Source of the DNA: Myxococcus sp. RHSTA-1-4
GTDB taxonomy: Bacteria > Myxococcota > Myxococcia > Myxococcales > Myxococcaceae
Length of the DNA: 64,000 bases
Assembly: GCF_020037125.1 (NCBI RefSeq)
Contig: NZ_JAIQDG010000002.1
Location: forward strand, 1 to 64,000
Direction of reading: 5' to 3'
The notes below the pieces were generated by a model, which ran no database searches, had not been told where the DNA came from, and worked only from the letters and a program-made list of their open reading frames with translations. Shown piece by piece: positions 41,412-50,006 of the stretch (position 1 is the first letter of the stretch; the number at the start of each line of letters is the position of its first letter). A program made the position numbers and the translations under genes.

Positions 41412-43274
41412 TCAGTTGGGCAGCCGCGCGGAGATGGACGTCACCAGCTCGCGGAGGTGGGCGGGCTCGAAGGGCTTGGTGAGCACCGGGTTGCCCACCT
41501 GCTGGAGGAAGCGCTGCGTCTCCGGGGTGAAGGCGCCGCCGGTGATGAAGACGATGCGCTCGTGCAGCCCCGGCCAGGACTCCCGCACCGCGTGGTACAC
41601 GTCCACGCCGGTCAGCTCCGGCATCATCAGGTCGCAGAGGATGACGTCGAACGTGGTGTCGGCGCGCAGCCGCTCCAGGGCCTCGCGGCCGTTGCCGGCG
41701 GTGACCAGCTCGTGCCCGCGCAGGAGCCGCTTCAGCATGTCCAGCACCCGGGGCTCGTCGTCCACCGCCAGCACCCGCTTCCCTCGGGAGGGGGGCGCCA
41801 GCTTCTGGGGCGGAGGCTCGGGCTCGGCCTGCTCGGCGCGGAGCAGGTGCACCTCCACGGTGGTGCCCTGGCCGGGCTCGCTCCGCACGGCAATCTTCCC
41901 GCCCAGCCCGGTGATGATGTCGCGGCAGATGGCCAGCCCCATGCCCGTGCCGCCGCTCCCCCGGCGCGTGGTGAAGAACGGGTCGAAGATGCGAGGCAGC
42001 ACCTCCGGAGGAATGCCGCGGCCGGTGTCGGAGAGGGCCAGCACCACGCCCTCGTCCGAGGTGCGCACGCGGAGGGTGATGCGGTTCTCGGAGTAGCGCC
42101 CCTCGGGGATGGCCTGCGCCGCGTTGAGCACGAGGTTGAGCAGCACCTGGCCCAGCTTCGTCCGGGTGCCGCGCACCTTCGGCACGTCCCCGTCCTGCTC
42201 CCTCACCACCTGCGCGCGGTGGCGGAGCTGGTTGGCGGCCATGCGCAGGGTGGTGTTGATGACGGCGACGAGGTCCACCGCCTCCAGCTCCTCGCTGTCC
42301 TGGAGCGAGAAGGCCCCGAGGTCCGCGACGATGCGCCGGATGCGGACGGCGCCCTCCAGGGCCTCGTCCAGCACCTGGTGGCACTCGTCCTCCAGCCCCG
42401 CCGGCACCTGGGGGCAGGGCAGCCGCTGCTTCAGGTACTCCAGGTTCCCCGTCGTATAGGCGAGCGGGTTGTTGATTTCGTGCGCCAGGCCCGCGGCGAT
42501 GATTCCCAGCGAGCGCGCGCGCTGCTCCTGCTCCTTCTCGTGGAGGAGCGCCGTGTCGCGCCGCTTGCGCTCCAGCGCGGTCACCAGCGCGCTGCCCGTC
42601 AGCCCCAGCAGGTGCAACTCCTCCGGGGTCCAGCTTCGGGCCTCGCCCACCGCGTCGAAGCCCATCCACCCGGCAAGCCGGCCCCCGAGCGACAGGGGCG
42701 TGTTGACGTACGCCTGGACCCGCCGCGCCGCGGCCAGCCGGTGCTCCGCCGCGGCCTCGGGCGGAAGCTTGGACGGGTCCGTGACGGTGACCGTCCGGCC
42801 CGCCTGGAACTCCTTCAGCGTCCACGCGAAGGCCTCGAGGGAGCGGCCCCGGGTGGCCTCCAGCCCGAGCGGCTCCGTCCCCGGAGCGCACCACTCGTAC
42901 GCGTCCACCAGCCGGGTGCCGTCGTCGGACAGCAGGCCCACGTAGCAGCGCTGCGCGCGCACGTGCGCGCCGAGCAGCGCGAGCGCGGCCCGGATGCCCG
43001 ACTCCATCTCGTCCGGGGGCAGGTTGAGCAGCCGGTGGGCCGTCTCCGCGATGAGCTCCCCCCGCTCCAGCAGCAGCTTCAGCTCGCCGCGCATCTGCCG
43101 CAGCGCGGAGACCTCCTGCCGCAGCGCCGCGTGAGCGCCCTCCGCGACGCCCGGGGCACCCGCCGAGCACAGCCGCTCCAGGGCCTCCTCGGAGCGCTGG
43201 AGGCGCTCCAGCAGCGTCCGCGAGTCCTTGGCCTCGCCGGACGGCTCCTGCCGTGCGCCTTGATGGTCGCCCAT
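41412..43274 (-). CDS. GAF-type hybrid histidine kinase with C-terminal receiver
   Basis: A 620-residue cytoplasmic protein. A coiled-coil N-terminus (about 15-80) is followed by a GAF-like domain (about 85-245). The HisKA domain has His 265 (GLAHEINNPLAYT). The ATPase is intact: NLVLNAAQAI, DTGRGIPPE and GGTGMGLAI. The C-terminal receiver (about 500-620) has DDEPRVLDM, then CDLMMPELTGVD and LTKPF. I chose ATG 43274 with GAGGGG upstream. The receiver may pass phosphate to a separate Hpt or regulate the kinase. Confidence 0.9.
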   Translation of the reverse strand: MGDHQGARQEPSGEAKDSRTLLERLQRSEEALERLCSAGAPGVAEGAHAALRQEVSALRQMRGELKLLLERGELIAETAHRLLNLPPDEMESGIRAALALLGAHVRAQRCYVGLLSDDGTRLVDAYEWCAPGTEPLGLEATRGRSLEAFAWTLKEFQAGRTVTVTDPSKLPPEAAAEHRLAAARRVQAYVNTPLSLGGRLAGWMGFDAVGEARSWTPEELHLLGLTGSALVTALERKRRDTALLHEKEQEQRARSLGIIAAGLAHEINNPLAYTTGNLEYLKQRLPCPQVPAGLEDECHQVLDEALEGAVRIRRIVADLGAFSLQDSEELEAVDLVAVINTTLRMAANQLRHRAQVVREQDGDVPKVRGTRTKLGQVLLNLVLNAAQAIPEGRYSENRITLRVRTSDEGVVLALSDTGRGIPPEVLPRIFDPFFTTRRGSGGTGMGLAICRDIITGLGGKIAVRSEPGQGTTVEVHLLRAEQAEPEPPPQKLAPPSRGKRVLAVDDEPRVLDMLKRLLRGHELVTAGNGREALERLRADTTFDVILCDLMMPELTGVDVYHAVRESWPGLHERIVFITGGAFTPETQRFLQQVGNPVLTKPFEPAHLRELVTSISARLPN

Positions 43275-43413
43275 TCGCTTACCCCTCGGGTCCGGACCCC
43301 GGCGGCCCCAGTCGCCGTTCCAGATTCCAATCAGGCGAGAATAATGCCACCGGTTTGTGGTGCGGAGCCAGTGTTCAGTTCTGGAAACCGCAACCCGGCG
43401 ACAGCTCGGCAGG

Positions 43414-44346
43414 TCAGGGGGCGGTGGGGGCGGGAACCGTGGGGGCGGGCGTGTCCGGGCGTGGGCGCTGAGGGCCGGGCTTCCGTCCTCCCTTGAAGCC
43501 GCGCAGGCGCACGTAGCGGCGGAAGTCCTCCAGGAAGGCGTCATGCTGGAGGCCCACCGCCTCGGCGAAGGCGTCGGGGAAGTCGGGGCCGCGGCTCATG
43601 GCGTGGAGGAGGTTGCGGACGGCGGCCTCGCCATAGCGGCGCACCAGGAAGGTGAAGGCGTGGTGGGCGGCGCCGTAAACGATGTCGCTCCTGCCCTGGT
43701 AGAGGGCCTCCGCCTGGGACAGCGGGTCGGCGGTGGGCTGGGTGCGCCAGAAGCGCGCGAGGTCCTCCAGGCTGGCGACGCGGTAGCCCTGCTCGGCGGT
43801 GTAGGAGGCCATGCCCTCGCGGAACCAGAGGGGGATGCGCTTGCGTGTCCAGCCCAGCCTGTCGGAGGCCACCTGGTACATGAGGCTGTGGGTGAGCTCG
43901 TGCAGCAGCAGCTCGTCCACCTGGGGCTGGCTGGCGCCGAGCAGCGTCCACGTGCTGGGGCTCTGGAGCTCAATCTGCTCGTAGCGGGCCCAGGCGCGGA
44001 GGAAGTCGTGGCCGGGGCGGTTGGCGGCGCGCTCCAGGGCGGCGTGGTTGGGGTGGATGACGATGGTGACGGAGTCGTCGAAGGCGCCCCAGCGGGCCAG
44101 GCGCGGGAGGGCGCGCTCCACGGCGAGCTTCACCTGGGTGGCGGCGGCGGCGTCACGCTCCCGGTACTCGACGTCGATGCGGGGGCCCACGGGGGCGCGC
44201 TGGCGGGTGCCGTCGGCGGACTCCGCCTGGGCAGGGGCCTCCGCCGACGCGGGCACGGTGGTGCTGAGCGTGCGCGCGCAGCCGGAAAGCCAGAGCAGGG
44301 CCAGCAGCGCCAACCTGTGATTCCAGTTCCGCTTCACGTGTCTCAC
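43414..44346 (-). CDS. Lipoprotein with a gluzincin-like metallopeptidase domain
   Basis: A 310-residue lipoprotein: signal segment LALLALLWLSGC with the lipidated Cys at 23. The mature protein has an HELTH zinc motif near residue 150 (LLLHELTHSLMYQ), followed about 28 residues later by WFREGMASYTAE, which could supply the third zinc ligand (Glu). The arrangement matches the peptidase MA-like/gluzincin group. The last about 30 residues are Pro/Arg-rich. Its start overlaps the stop of the metalloenzyme gene upstream by 4 bases, so they are co-translated. Confidence 0.75.
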   Translation of the reverse strand: MRHVKRNWNHRLALLALLWLSGCARTLSTTVPASAEAPAQAESADGTRQRAPVGPRIDVEYRERDAAAATQVKLAVERALPRLARWGAFDDSVTIVIHPNHAALERAANRPGHDFLRAWARYEQIELQSPSTWTLLGASQPQVDELLLHELTHSLMYQVASDRLGWTRKRIPLWFREGMASYTAEQGYRVASLEDLARFWRTQPTADPLSQAEALYQGRSDIVYGAAHHAFTFLVRRYGEAAVRNLLHAMSRGPDFPDAFAEAVGLQHDAFLEDFRRYVRLRGFKGGRKPGPQRPRPDTPAPTVPAPTAP

Positions 44347-45278
44347 ACCGCCCCGAGCCAGCGCAGCACCGCGCGCCCCACGTCGGCCACGGTGGAGAAG
44401 GACTCCACCTCCGGCGAGGGCGGTCCGAAGTAGAGCACGGGCACGGGGTGGACGGTGTGGCCGCGCGTGGACAGGTCCTCCACATTGCCGTGGTCACTAC
44501 ACACGAGCACCCTGGCGTCCGATGGGCGGGCCGCCACCACGGCCCGGGTGAAGTCGTCGAAGGTGTCCAGGGCGGACAGGGCGGCGGTGAGGTCCTGCGC
44601 GTGGCCGGCCTCGTCCGCGAGGTAGTGCTCGAAGTAGGTGAAGTCGGCGCCGGAGGCGACGTGCCAGAAGACGCTGGCGGCCTCCTCGGGCGTGCGCGAG
44701 GGGGCGGGCAGGCCGTGGGCGCGGGCGGCGGCGCCGGTGATGTCGGGGGTGAGGCCGTCCCCGGCGCGCGCGTCGTCGAGCGTCCGCAAGGGGACACCTC
44801 CGGCGGTGAAGGCCAGCTTGGCGGCGGAGGGCTTCACCTTGCGGCGCGCCTCGGCGGGGAGGGTGAACTCCGGGGGCGAGGTGCTGTCCCGGCGGGGCAC
44901 GCCCATGGCGTCCAGGTACGGGGCGGGGTAGGCGTTGGCGAAGGTGGCGGTGCGGCCGGCGGCGGCGAGCCGGCGGACGATGGAGCGGTCCGCCATCAGC
45001 CCGCGCAGGGGCGCGTTGGGGTAGCCGAGGACGTGCCGGCCGAGCAGGGCGGGGGCGGGCTCACCGGTGAGGATGGCCGTCTGGTTGGACGCGGACTGGG
45101 GACGGCCGGCGACGCCGAACGTCGTGTCCACGGGGACGAAGAGGCCGCCGTGCGGAAGCGGGGGGCTCGGGGCGTCCTGGAAGCGGGAAAGCAGGTGCTC
45201 CCGGTGAGCAAGCGGATTGATGGCCGGGTCCTTCCGGCCGATGCCCACCCCGTCGATGAACAGGACCGCGACGCGCAC
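44343..45278 (-). CDS. Metalloenzyme-superfamily (phosphomutase/alkaline phosphatase-fold) protein
   Basis: About 311 residues from GTG at 45278; an ATG at 45311 adds 11. The first strand, VAVLFIDGVGIG, supplies a metal-ligand Asp and Gly as in the phosphopentomutase/phosphoglycerate mutase superfamily. A late motif, CSDHGNVEDLSTRGHT, supplies the second Asp-His set. A TNQT-like segment, SASNQTAIL near residue 78, could hold the nucleophile. Substrate unknown. The start lies only about 30 bases from a divergent gene; at 45311 the two start codons would share two bases. Confidence 0.7.
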   Translation of the reverse strand: MRVAVLFIDGVGIGRKDPAINPLAHREHLLSRFQDAPSPPLPHGGLFVPVDTTFGVAGRPQSASNQTAILTGEPAPALLGRHVLGYPNAPLRGLMADRSIVRRLAAAGRTATFANAYPAPYLDAMGVPRRDSTSPPEFTLPAEARRKVKPSAAKLAFTAGGVPLRTLDDARAGDGLTPDITGAAARAHGLPAPSRTPEEAASVFWHVASGADFTYFEHYLADEAGHAQDLTAALSALDTFDDFTRAVVAARPSDARVLVCSDHGNVEDLSTRGHTVHPVPVLYFGPPSPEVESFSTVADVGRAVLRWLGAV

Positions 45279-45309
45279 GGCTGGCGACTGTATCCTCGAA
45301 TGTGACTGC

Positions 45310-46395
45310 ATGGCCCTCCACGGCGACCTCTTCAGCTACCCGCTTCCCGAGTTCCTTCAATGGTTGGACAGCTCCCGCAAGACGGGAACGCTCCAGCTCT
45401 CCTGGGAGGCCGGCGAGCGGAAGCTCTTCGTCCTCTCCGGACAGGTGGGCGCCACGGCGTCGGAGGGGCTGCGGGGCAGGGTGGCGCGGCTCCTGACGCT
45501 GGCGAAGCTGGCGTCGGGGACGAAGGTGCTGGCGGCCTTCGACGAGCTGTCGCGCACGCCGGACGTGGACGCGGCGTTCGACTCGCATGGCGTGCAGTCG
45601 CGGTGGGTCCGGGATTTGGGGCGCGAGGAGTTGTTCGCCGCGATGACGGACCTGACCATCGCCGCGCGGGGGACGTTCCACTGGACGGAGGACGCGGACC
45701 GCTCGGGCGAGGACTGGGTGCCGTCGGACATGAGCATCCGCGAGTTGCTCTTCGAGTCGCTGCGCTGGGTGGATGAGCAGCCCGACGTGGACAAGGCGCT
45801 GCCGATTGATGCCTTGAGCGTGCGCGCGCTGGCTCCGGCGAGCCCGAGCCAGCCGCTGATGCACCGAATCATCCTGACGCTGTGCACGTCGCCGCAGAAC
45901 CTGGGGCGGCTGCGGCTGTCGATGGGGGTATCGCGCTCGTCGGTGACGCGGCGGGTGTATGAGCTGCTGAGGGCGAAGCTGGTGGAGGTGGAGGGGGCGC
46001 CGCAGGTGGAGGCGGACCCGGTGGCGGAGATGCTGGAGAAGGGCGCGGTGCTGATGCGCGAGGGCCAGTTCGACGCGGCGGGCATCGTCTGCGCGTCCCT
46101 GCTGGCCAGCGACCCCGCGGACCGGCGCGTGCGCGAGTTCGCCCGGCTGGTGCAGCGCGAGCACGTGGCGGCGCTCTACTCGGAGATGCCCCCGCTGTTG
46201 ATTCCCCACATGGTGCATGACCCGCAGGGCCTGGCGCTGCTCAAGCCGGAGGAGCGGCAGATTGCGGGACTCGTCAGTGGCACGTGGGACGTGTCCACGC
46301 TGGTGCTGGCCAGCCCCGCGCGGGAGCTGGAGACGCTGAAGACGCTGGCGAAGCTGCAGCGGATGGGGCTGCTGCAGCTCACGTATCCGCGCTGA
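45310..46395 (+). CDS. DUF4388 domain protein
   Basis: A 361-residue protein. The N-terminal domain, MALHGDLFSYPLPEFLQWLDSS with a following strand-rich region, is DUF4388 (PatA-like N-terminal), common in myxobacteria and predatory bacteria. The middle looks like a winged-helix-type repeat (SRSSVTRRVYELLRAKLVE near 210-240), and the C-terminal third is helical and TPR-like. It may be a regulatory protein. The start agrees with the domain's first residues. It diverges tightly from the metalloenzyme gene and converges on the GTPase gene. Confidence 0.75.
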   Translation: MALHGDLFSYPLPEFLQWLDSSRKTGTLQLSWEAGERKLFVLSGQVGATASEGLRGRVARLLTLAKLASGTKVLAAFDELSRTPDVDAAFDSHGVQSRWVRDLGREELFAAMTDLTIAARGTFHWTEDADRSGEDWVPSDMSIRELLFESLRWVDEQPDVDKALPIDALSVRALAPASPSQPLMHRIILTLCTSPQNLGRLRLSMGVSRSSVTRRVYELLRAKLVEVEGAPQVEADPVAEMLEKGAVLMREGQFDAAGIVCASLLASDPADRRVREFARLVQREHVAALYSEMPPLLIPHMVHDPQGLALLKPEERQIAGLVSGTWDVSTLVLASPARELETLKTLAKLQRMGLLQLTYPR

Positions 46396-46413
46396 GCCTC
46401 CAGCGCGGCGCGG

Positions 46414-47562
46414 CTACTCCGCGTTGGGCAGCCCCACCGCGTTGAGCCGGACGAAGACCTGCATCAGCACGTAGAGGGCGAACGCGGCGTCATCCACGCG
46501 GATGTGCTGCTGCGTGGCCAGGCCCTGGAACCGGAGCAGGTCCGCGCCGTCGACACGGAGCAGGTAGGCCTGCTGCGCCAGCGAGCCCTCACCGGCGAAG
46601 GCCAGCGCGCGGCGGATGGCGTCCGTGCACGCGGTGACACACGTCGCGTACTCACCGGACATGAACGCGGCCTCGGCGGCCCGCGCGTGGTCGAACATGT
46701 CGCCCGAGGCCAGCGCGCTCGCCGCGCCCAGCAGCTTCGGGCCGGTCTGCGTCGCGGAGACGGGGGACACCTCCACGCGAGGCTGGGGCACCACGGCCAC
46801 GGGCGCCACGCGCGGCACTGGCGCCGTCGCGAGGGCGGGGGCAGGGCCTCCACCGAAGGACACCTGTGGCCCCGGGGGCGGCTGCTGCCGGTTCTGCAGG
46901 TGCTGGGTGAGCTGCGCCTCCAGGCCCGCGGGCTGCGCGCCCGCCCCCGGAGTCGTGGGGCGCGGCGGCGGCACGATGCGCTTGGCGCGCAGGTCCTTGA
47001 TGACCAGCCGGGTAATCGCCTTCAGCGTGTCCAGCACCCCGCGCCCGTTGGTGGCCGCCGTCTCGAACTCGGGCACGCCGCGCGGGTTGAGCTCCTTGCG
47101 GAGCACCTCCACCGGCAGCACGCTGTCCAGGTCGCGCTTGTTCCACTGCATCACCAGCGGGAAGCGGTCCAGCCGGATGCCGTGCTCGAAGAGGTTCTCC
47201 TCCAGGTTCGCCAGGGACTCGCGGTTGGCGTCCATGGCCTCCGGCTGCGAGTCCGCCACGAACACCACGCCGTCGGCGCCCTGGAGCACCAGCTTGCGGG
47301 TGGCGTTGTAGAAGACCTGGCCGGGCACGGTGTACAGCGCGAGCCGCACCGAGCAGTCGCCCACGCGCTCCACCTTCACCGGCAGGAAGTCGAAGAAGAG
47401 CGTCCGGTCGCCCTCGGTGGCGATGGACATCATCTCGCCGCGGTGCGCGGGGCGCACCGTCTCGTAGATCTTCCGCAGGGTCGTCGTCTTCCCCGACAGG
47501 CCGGGCCCGTAGAAGACAATCTTCGCGGCCACCTCGCGGGCCATCAGGTTCACGCTGCTCAC
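46414..47562 (-). CDS. MglA-like GTPase with long C-terminal extension
   Basis: A 382-residue protein. The N-terminal about 195 residues match the MglA polarity GTPase pattern: GPGLSGKTT near residue 19, TEGDRTLFFDFLP near 50, TVPGQVF near 80 and NKRD near 140. MglA is about 195 residues; this protein adds a Pro-rich linker (about 200-280) and a helical domain (about 290-382, with SGEYATCVTACTDAIRRAL). The GTPase may regulate polarity or trafficking, but this exact layout is not one I recognise. Its start overlaps the anmK stop by 4 bases. Confidence 0.82.
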   Translation of the reverse strand: MSSVNLMAREVAAKIVFYGPGLSGKTTTLRKIYETVRPAHRGEMMSIATEGDRTLFFDFLPVKVERVGDCSVRLALYTVPGQVFYNATRKLVLQGADGVVFVADSQPEAMDANRESLANLEENLFEHGIRLDRFPLVMQWNKRDLDSVLPVEVLRKELNPRGVPEFETAATNGRGVLDTLKAITRLVIKDLRAKRIVPPPRPTTPGAGAQPAGLEAQLTQHLQNRQQPPPGPQVSFGGGPAPALATAPVPRVAPVAVVPQPRVEVSPVSATQTGPKLLGAASALASGDMFDHARAAEAAFMSGEYATCVTACTDAIRRALAFAGEGSLAQQAYLLRVDGADLLRFQGLATQQHIRVDDAAFALYVLMQVFVRLNAVGLPNAE

Positions 47563-48710
47563 GGTGTCAGCTTACCTAGAACGACTCGCCTCCTCGCGCC
47601 AGTTGCCGACGGAACATTCGCCGGAGTCCCCACCAGATGCTCGGCCGCCAGGAGGGCGAAGAGGGCGGCCTCCTTCGCGCCTTCCGGGAAACCCAGCGCA
47701 TCCAGGGTGTGCACCGGGAGGGGCGCCAGCCGGGCACGCAGCCGTTCCATCAACGCTGGATTCCGAGTCCCTCCCCCCGAGGCATACATCCCCTCCATCC
47801 GGGGAAAGCGCGGTACCAGCCAGGTTTCATACGCCCGCGCGATGCTCTCCACCGTGAGCTCCAGCGCCGTGGCGACCAGGTCGTGGGGCCGCTCCGCGTA
47901 CCGCGCCCACAGCCGGTCCACCAGCACCTCGCCGAAGCTCTCCCGCCCGGCGCTCCGGGGCGGCGGCAGGGCCAGGAAGGGGTGCGCCAGCAGCTCCGCC
48001 AGCAGCTCCGGAATCACCTGTCCCCGCCGGGACAGCGTGCCGTCCAAATCACACGCGAGCCGCCCCTGCGTGACGCGCCGGGCCAGCCCGTCCATGACCA
48101 TGTTGCCGGGCCCGGTGTCGAAGGCGAGCGTGTCCTCGAGCCGCGCGCTGACGGCGCTCACGTTGCCGATGCCGCCGATGTTGAGGAGGGCGCGGGGCTG
48201 CGCGCCACGGAACACGGCCCAGTCCAGGTAGGGCACCAGCGGCGCGCCATGGCCTCCGGCGGCCATGTCCCGGGTGCGGAAGTCGCTGACGACGGGGACG
48301 CCGGTGCGCTCGGCGATGATGGAGGGCTCGCCAATCTGCAGGGTGGACGGTGTCGTGTCCGCGCCCGGGGGCACGTGGGCCATGGTCTGTCCATGCGAGC
48401 CGATGGCGGCCACCTGCTCCGGAGACACCCCGGCCCGCTCCATGACCCGGAGGGCCGCGTCCGCGAAGTGCTCACCCAGCTCGAAGTCGAGCCGGCTCAG
48501 AGAGCCCGCGTCCTGCGGCCCCAGCACCCGCGCCACCAGCTCGCGAGGGAAGGGCACCGACACATGGGCCAGCAGCTTCAGGCGCACGGTGTCGCCCGTC
48601 CCCGTCACCTCGCACAGGGCGGCCTCCACGGCGTCCACGCTGGTGCCGGACAGCAGGCCCACGCACAGGCGAGGCGGGCGAGGGTCCGGAATGGGAGGCG
48701 GCAGGCGCAT
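47559..48710 (-). CDS. anmK: Anhydro-N-acetylmuramic acid kinase
   Basis: A 383-residue sugar kinase. The family motif GLLSGTSVDAVEAAL lies near residue 18, SHGQTMAHVP near 95, and GNMVMDGL near 195; the C-terminal ATP-binding part has YASGGGTRNPALME. It cleaves and phosphorylates anhMurNAc from cell-wall turnover to MurNAc-6-phosphate. The product is the substrate of MurQ, encoded just upstream. The gene overlaps the GTPase start by 4 bases. The first Asp-Gly of GTSxDG is Asp-Ala here, a small variation. Confidence 0.92.
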   Translation of the reverse strand: MRLPPPIPDPRPPRLCVGLLSGTSVDAVEAALCEVTGTGDTVRLKLLAHVSVPFPRELVARVLGPQDAGSLSRLDFELGEHFADAALRVMERAGVSPEQVAAIGSHGQTMAHVPPGADTTPSTLQIGEPSIIAERTGVPVVSDFRTRDMAAGGHGAPLVPYLDWAVFRGAQPRALLNIGGIGNVSAVSARLEDTLAFDTGPGNMVMDGLARRVTQGRLACDLDGTLSRRGQVIPELLAELLAHPFLALPPPRSAGRESFGEVLVDRLWARYAERPHDLVATALELTVESIARAYETWLVPRFPRMEGMYASGGGTRNPALMERLRARLAPLPVHTLDALGFPEGAKEAALFALLAAEHLVGTPANVPSATGARRRVVLGKLTP

Positions 48711-48747
48711 ACCGGGAGTGTAAGGCCCGGGGCCCACGCTCCGCTCC

Positions 48748-49692
48748 CTACCGGGGGGCACCCGGACGGCGGCGACGGGTGCCCCGCCGTCGGGAGGGCG
48801 AGAGGGCACGCAGGCCCTTCGCCTGGAGGCGTTTCCGGGCCTCCTTCGCGTCCAGCCCGGTGAAGTGCATGGCCAGCGCCAGCTTCACCTCGCCGCCCGC
48901 GGCCTCCAGCAGCCGCGACGCGTCACCAGCGGGCAGCTCCGTCAACTCCGCCACCATGCGCGCCGCGCGGGCCCGCAGCTTCGCGTTGGCCGGGCGCACG
49001 TCCACCATGCGCCCCCGGTACACCTTGCCCAGGGACACGAAGGCGGCCGTCGTCATGGCGTTGAGGATGAGCTTCGTCGCGGTGCCGGCCTTCAGCCGCG
49101 TGGAGCCGGCCACCAACTCCGGGCCCGTGCGCGCCAGCACCACCGTGTCGGCGACGGACTTCGCGCCCGGAGGGTTGCAGCACACCAGCACCGTGTGCGC
49201 GCCCCGCCGCTTCGCCTCGCGCAGCGCGCCCAGGACGTACGGCGTGGAGGCGCTCGCGGAGATGCCGCACACCACGTCCTCCGGGCCCGCCTTGAAGGCG
49301 CGCACCGCGGTGATTCCGGCTTCGAGGTCGTCCTCGGCGCCCTCCACGGCACGCGTCAGCGCCCGGCGTCCACCGGCGATGGCGGCCTGGACCCGGGAAG
49401 GAGGGACTCCGAAGGTGGGCGGGCACTCGCTCGCGTCGAGCACGCCGAGCCGCCCGCTGGTGCCGGCCCCGACGTAGAGGAGCCGACCGCCTGCCCGCAA
49501 TGCGTCCGCCACGGCCCGCGCCGCCTCCGCGATGGCGGGAAGCGAGGCACGAACCGCACGGACGGCGGCCAGGTCTTCGTCATGCAGCCGGCGGACGACG
49601 GACCGGATGGAAAGCAGATCCAGTTCGTCCGCGCGGGGATGAAGCCGCTCGGTGGGGGGCAGTGCCGGCGGTGAGGCGCGAGACGTGCCCAC
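48748..49692 (-). CDS. murQ: N-acetylmuramic acid 6-phosphate etherase
   Basis: A 314-residue SIS-fold enzyme. Motifs include GRLLYVGAGTSGRLGVLDASE near residue 70 with the sugar-phosphate loop, ECPPTFG, and the catalytic-region EGAEDD near 120. It removes the lactyl ether from MurNAc-6-phosphate to give GlcNAc-6-phosphate, in peptidoglycan recycling. The last about 15 residues are Arg-rich. It lies 16 bases after rpmB and 37 bases before anmK, all on the minus strand. Confidence 0.93.
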   Translation of the reverse strand: MGTSRASPPALPPTERLHPRADELDLLSIRSVVRRLHDEDLAAVRAVRASLPAIAEAARAVADALRAGGRLLYVGAGTSGRLGVLDASECPPTFGVPPSRVQAAIAGGRRALTRAVEGAEDDLEAGITAVRAFKAGPEDVVCGISASASTPYVLGALREAKRRGAHTVLVCCNPPGAKSVADTVVLARTGPELVAGSTRLKAGTATKLILNAMTTAAFVSLGKVYRGRMVDVRPANAKLRARAARMVAELTELPAGDASRLLEAAGGEVKLALAMHFTGLDAKEARKRLQAKGLRALSPSRRRGTRRRRPGAPR

Positions 49693-49708
49693 CCTCGAGT
49701 GTCCGGGC

Positions 49709-49900
49709 CTAGGCGGCCTTGGTCACCTTGCCGGCCTTGATGCAGCGGGTGCACGCCAGCACGCGCTGGGTGCTGCCCTCGACGCTCGCCCGGATCTTCT
49801 GGAGATTGGGGAGGGTCCGCTTCTTGGTCTTGTTGTTCGCGTGGCTGACGTTGTTACCGACCAGCGGACGCTTGCCACAGATGTCGCACTTCCACGCCAT
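49709..49900 (-). CDS. rpmB: 50S ribosomal protein L28
   Basis: A 63-residue protein with the L28 pattern: [31 protein letters not shown] and [10 protein letters not shown]. Two CxxC pairs make it the zinc-binding form. AAGGAG precedes the ATG. It probably heads the rpmB-murQ-anmK-GTPase transcript, since the murQ gene begins 16 bases after it. Confidence 0.95.
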   Translation of the reverse strand: MAWKCDICGKRPLVGNNVSHANNKTKKRTLPNLQKIRASVEGSTQRVLACTRCIKAGKVTKAA

Positions 49901-50006
49901 GACCTCTAACTCCTTGAAAACTGGGGCGTCGGACGCCTGCCGATGAAAAGAGCGGCGGAACCTGCCAGATCCCGGCCTGGAAATCCAGCCTTTCGTCGGG
50001 TCAGGA

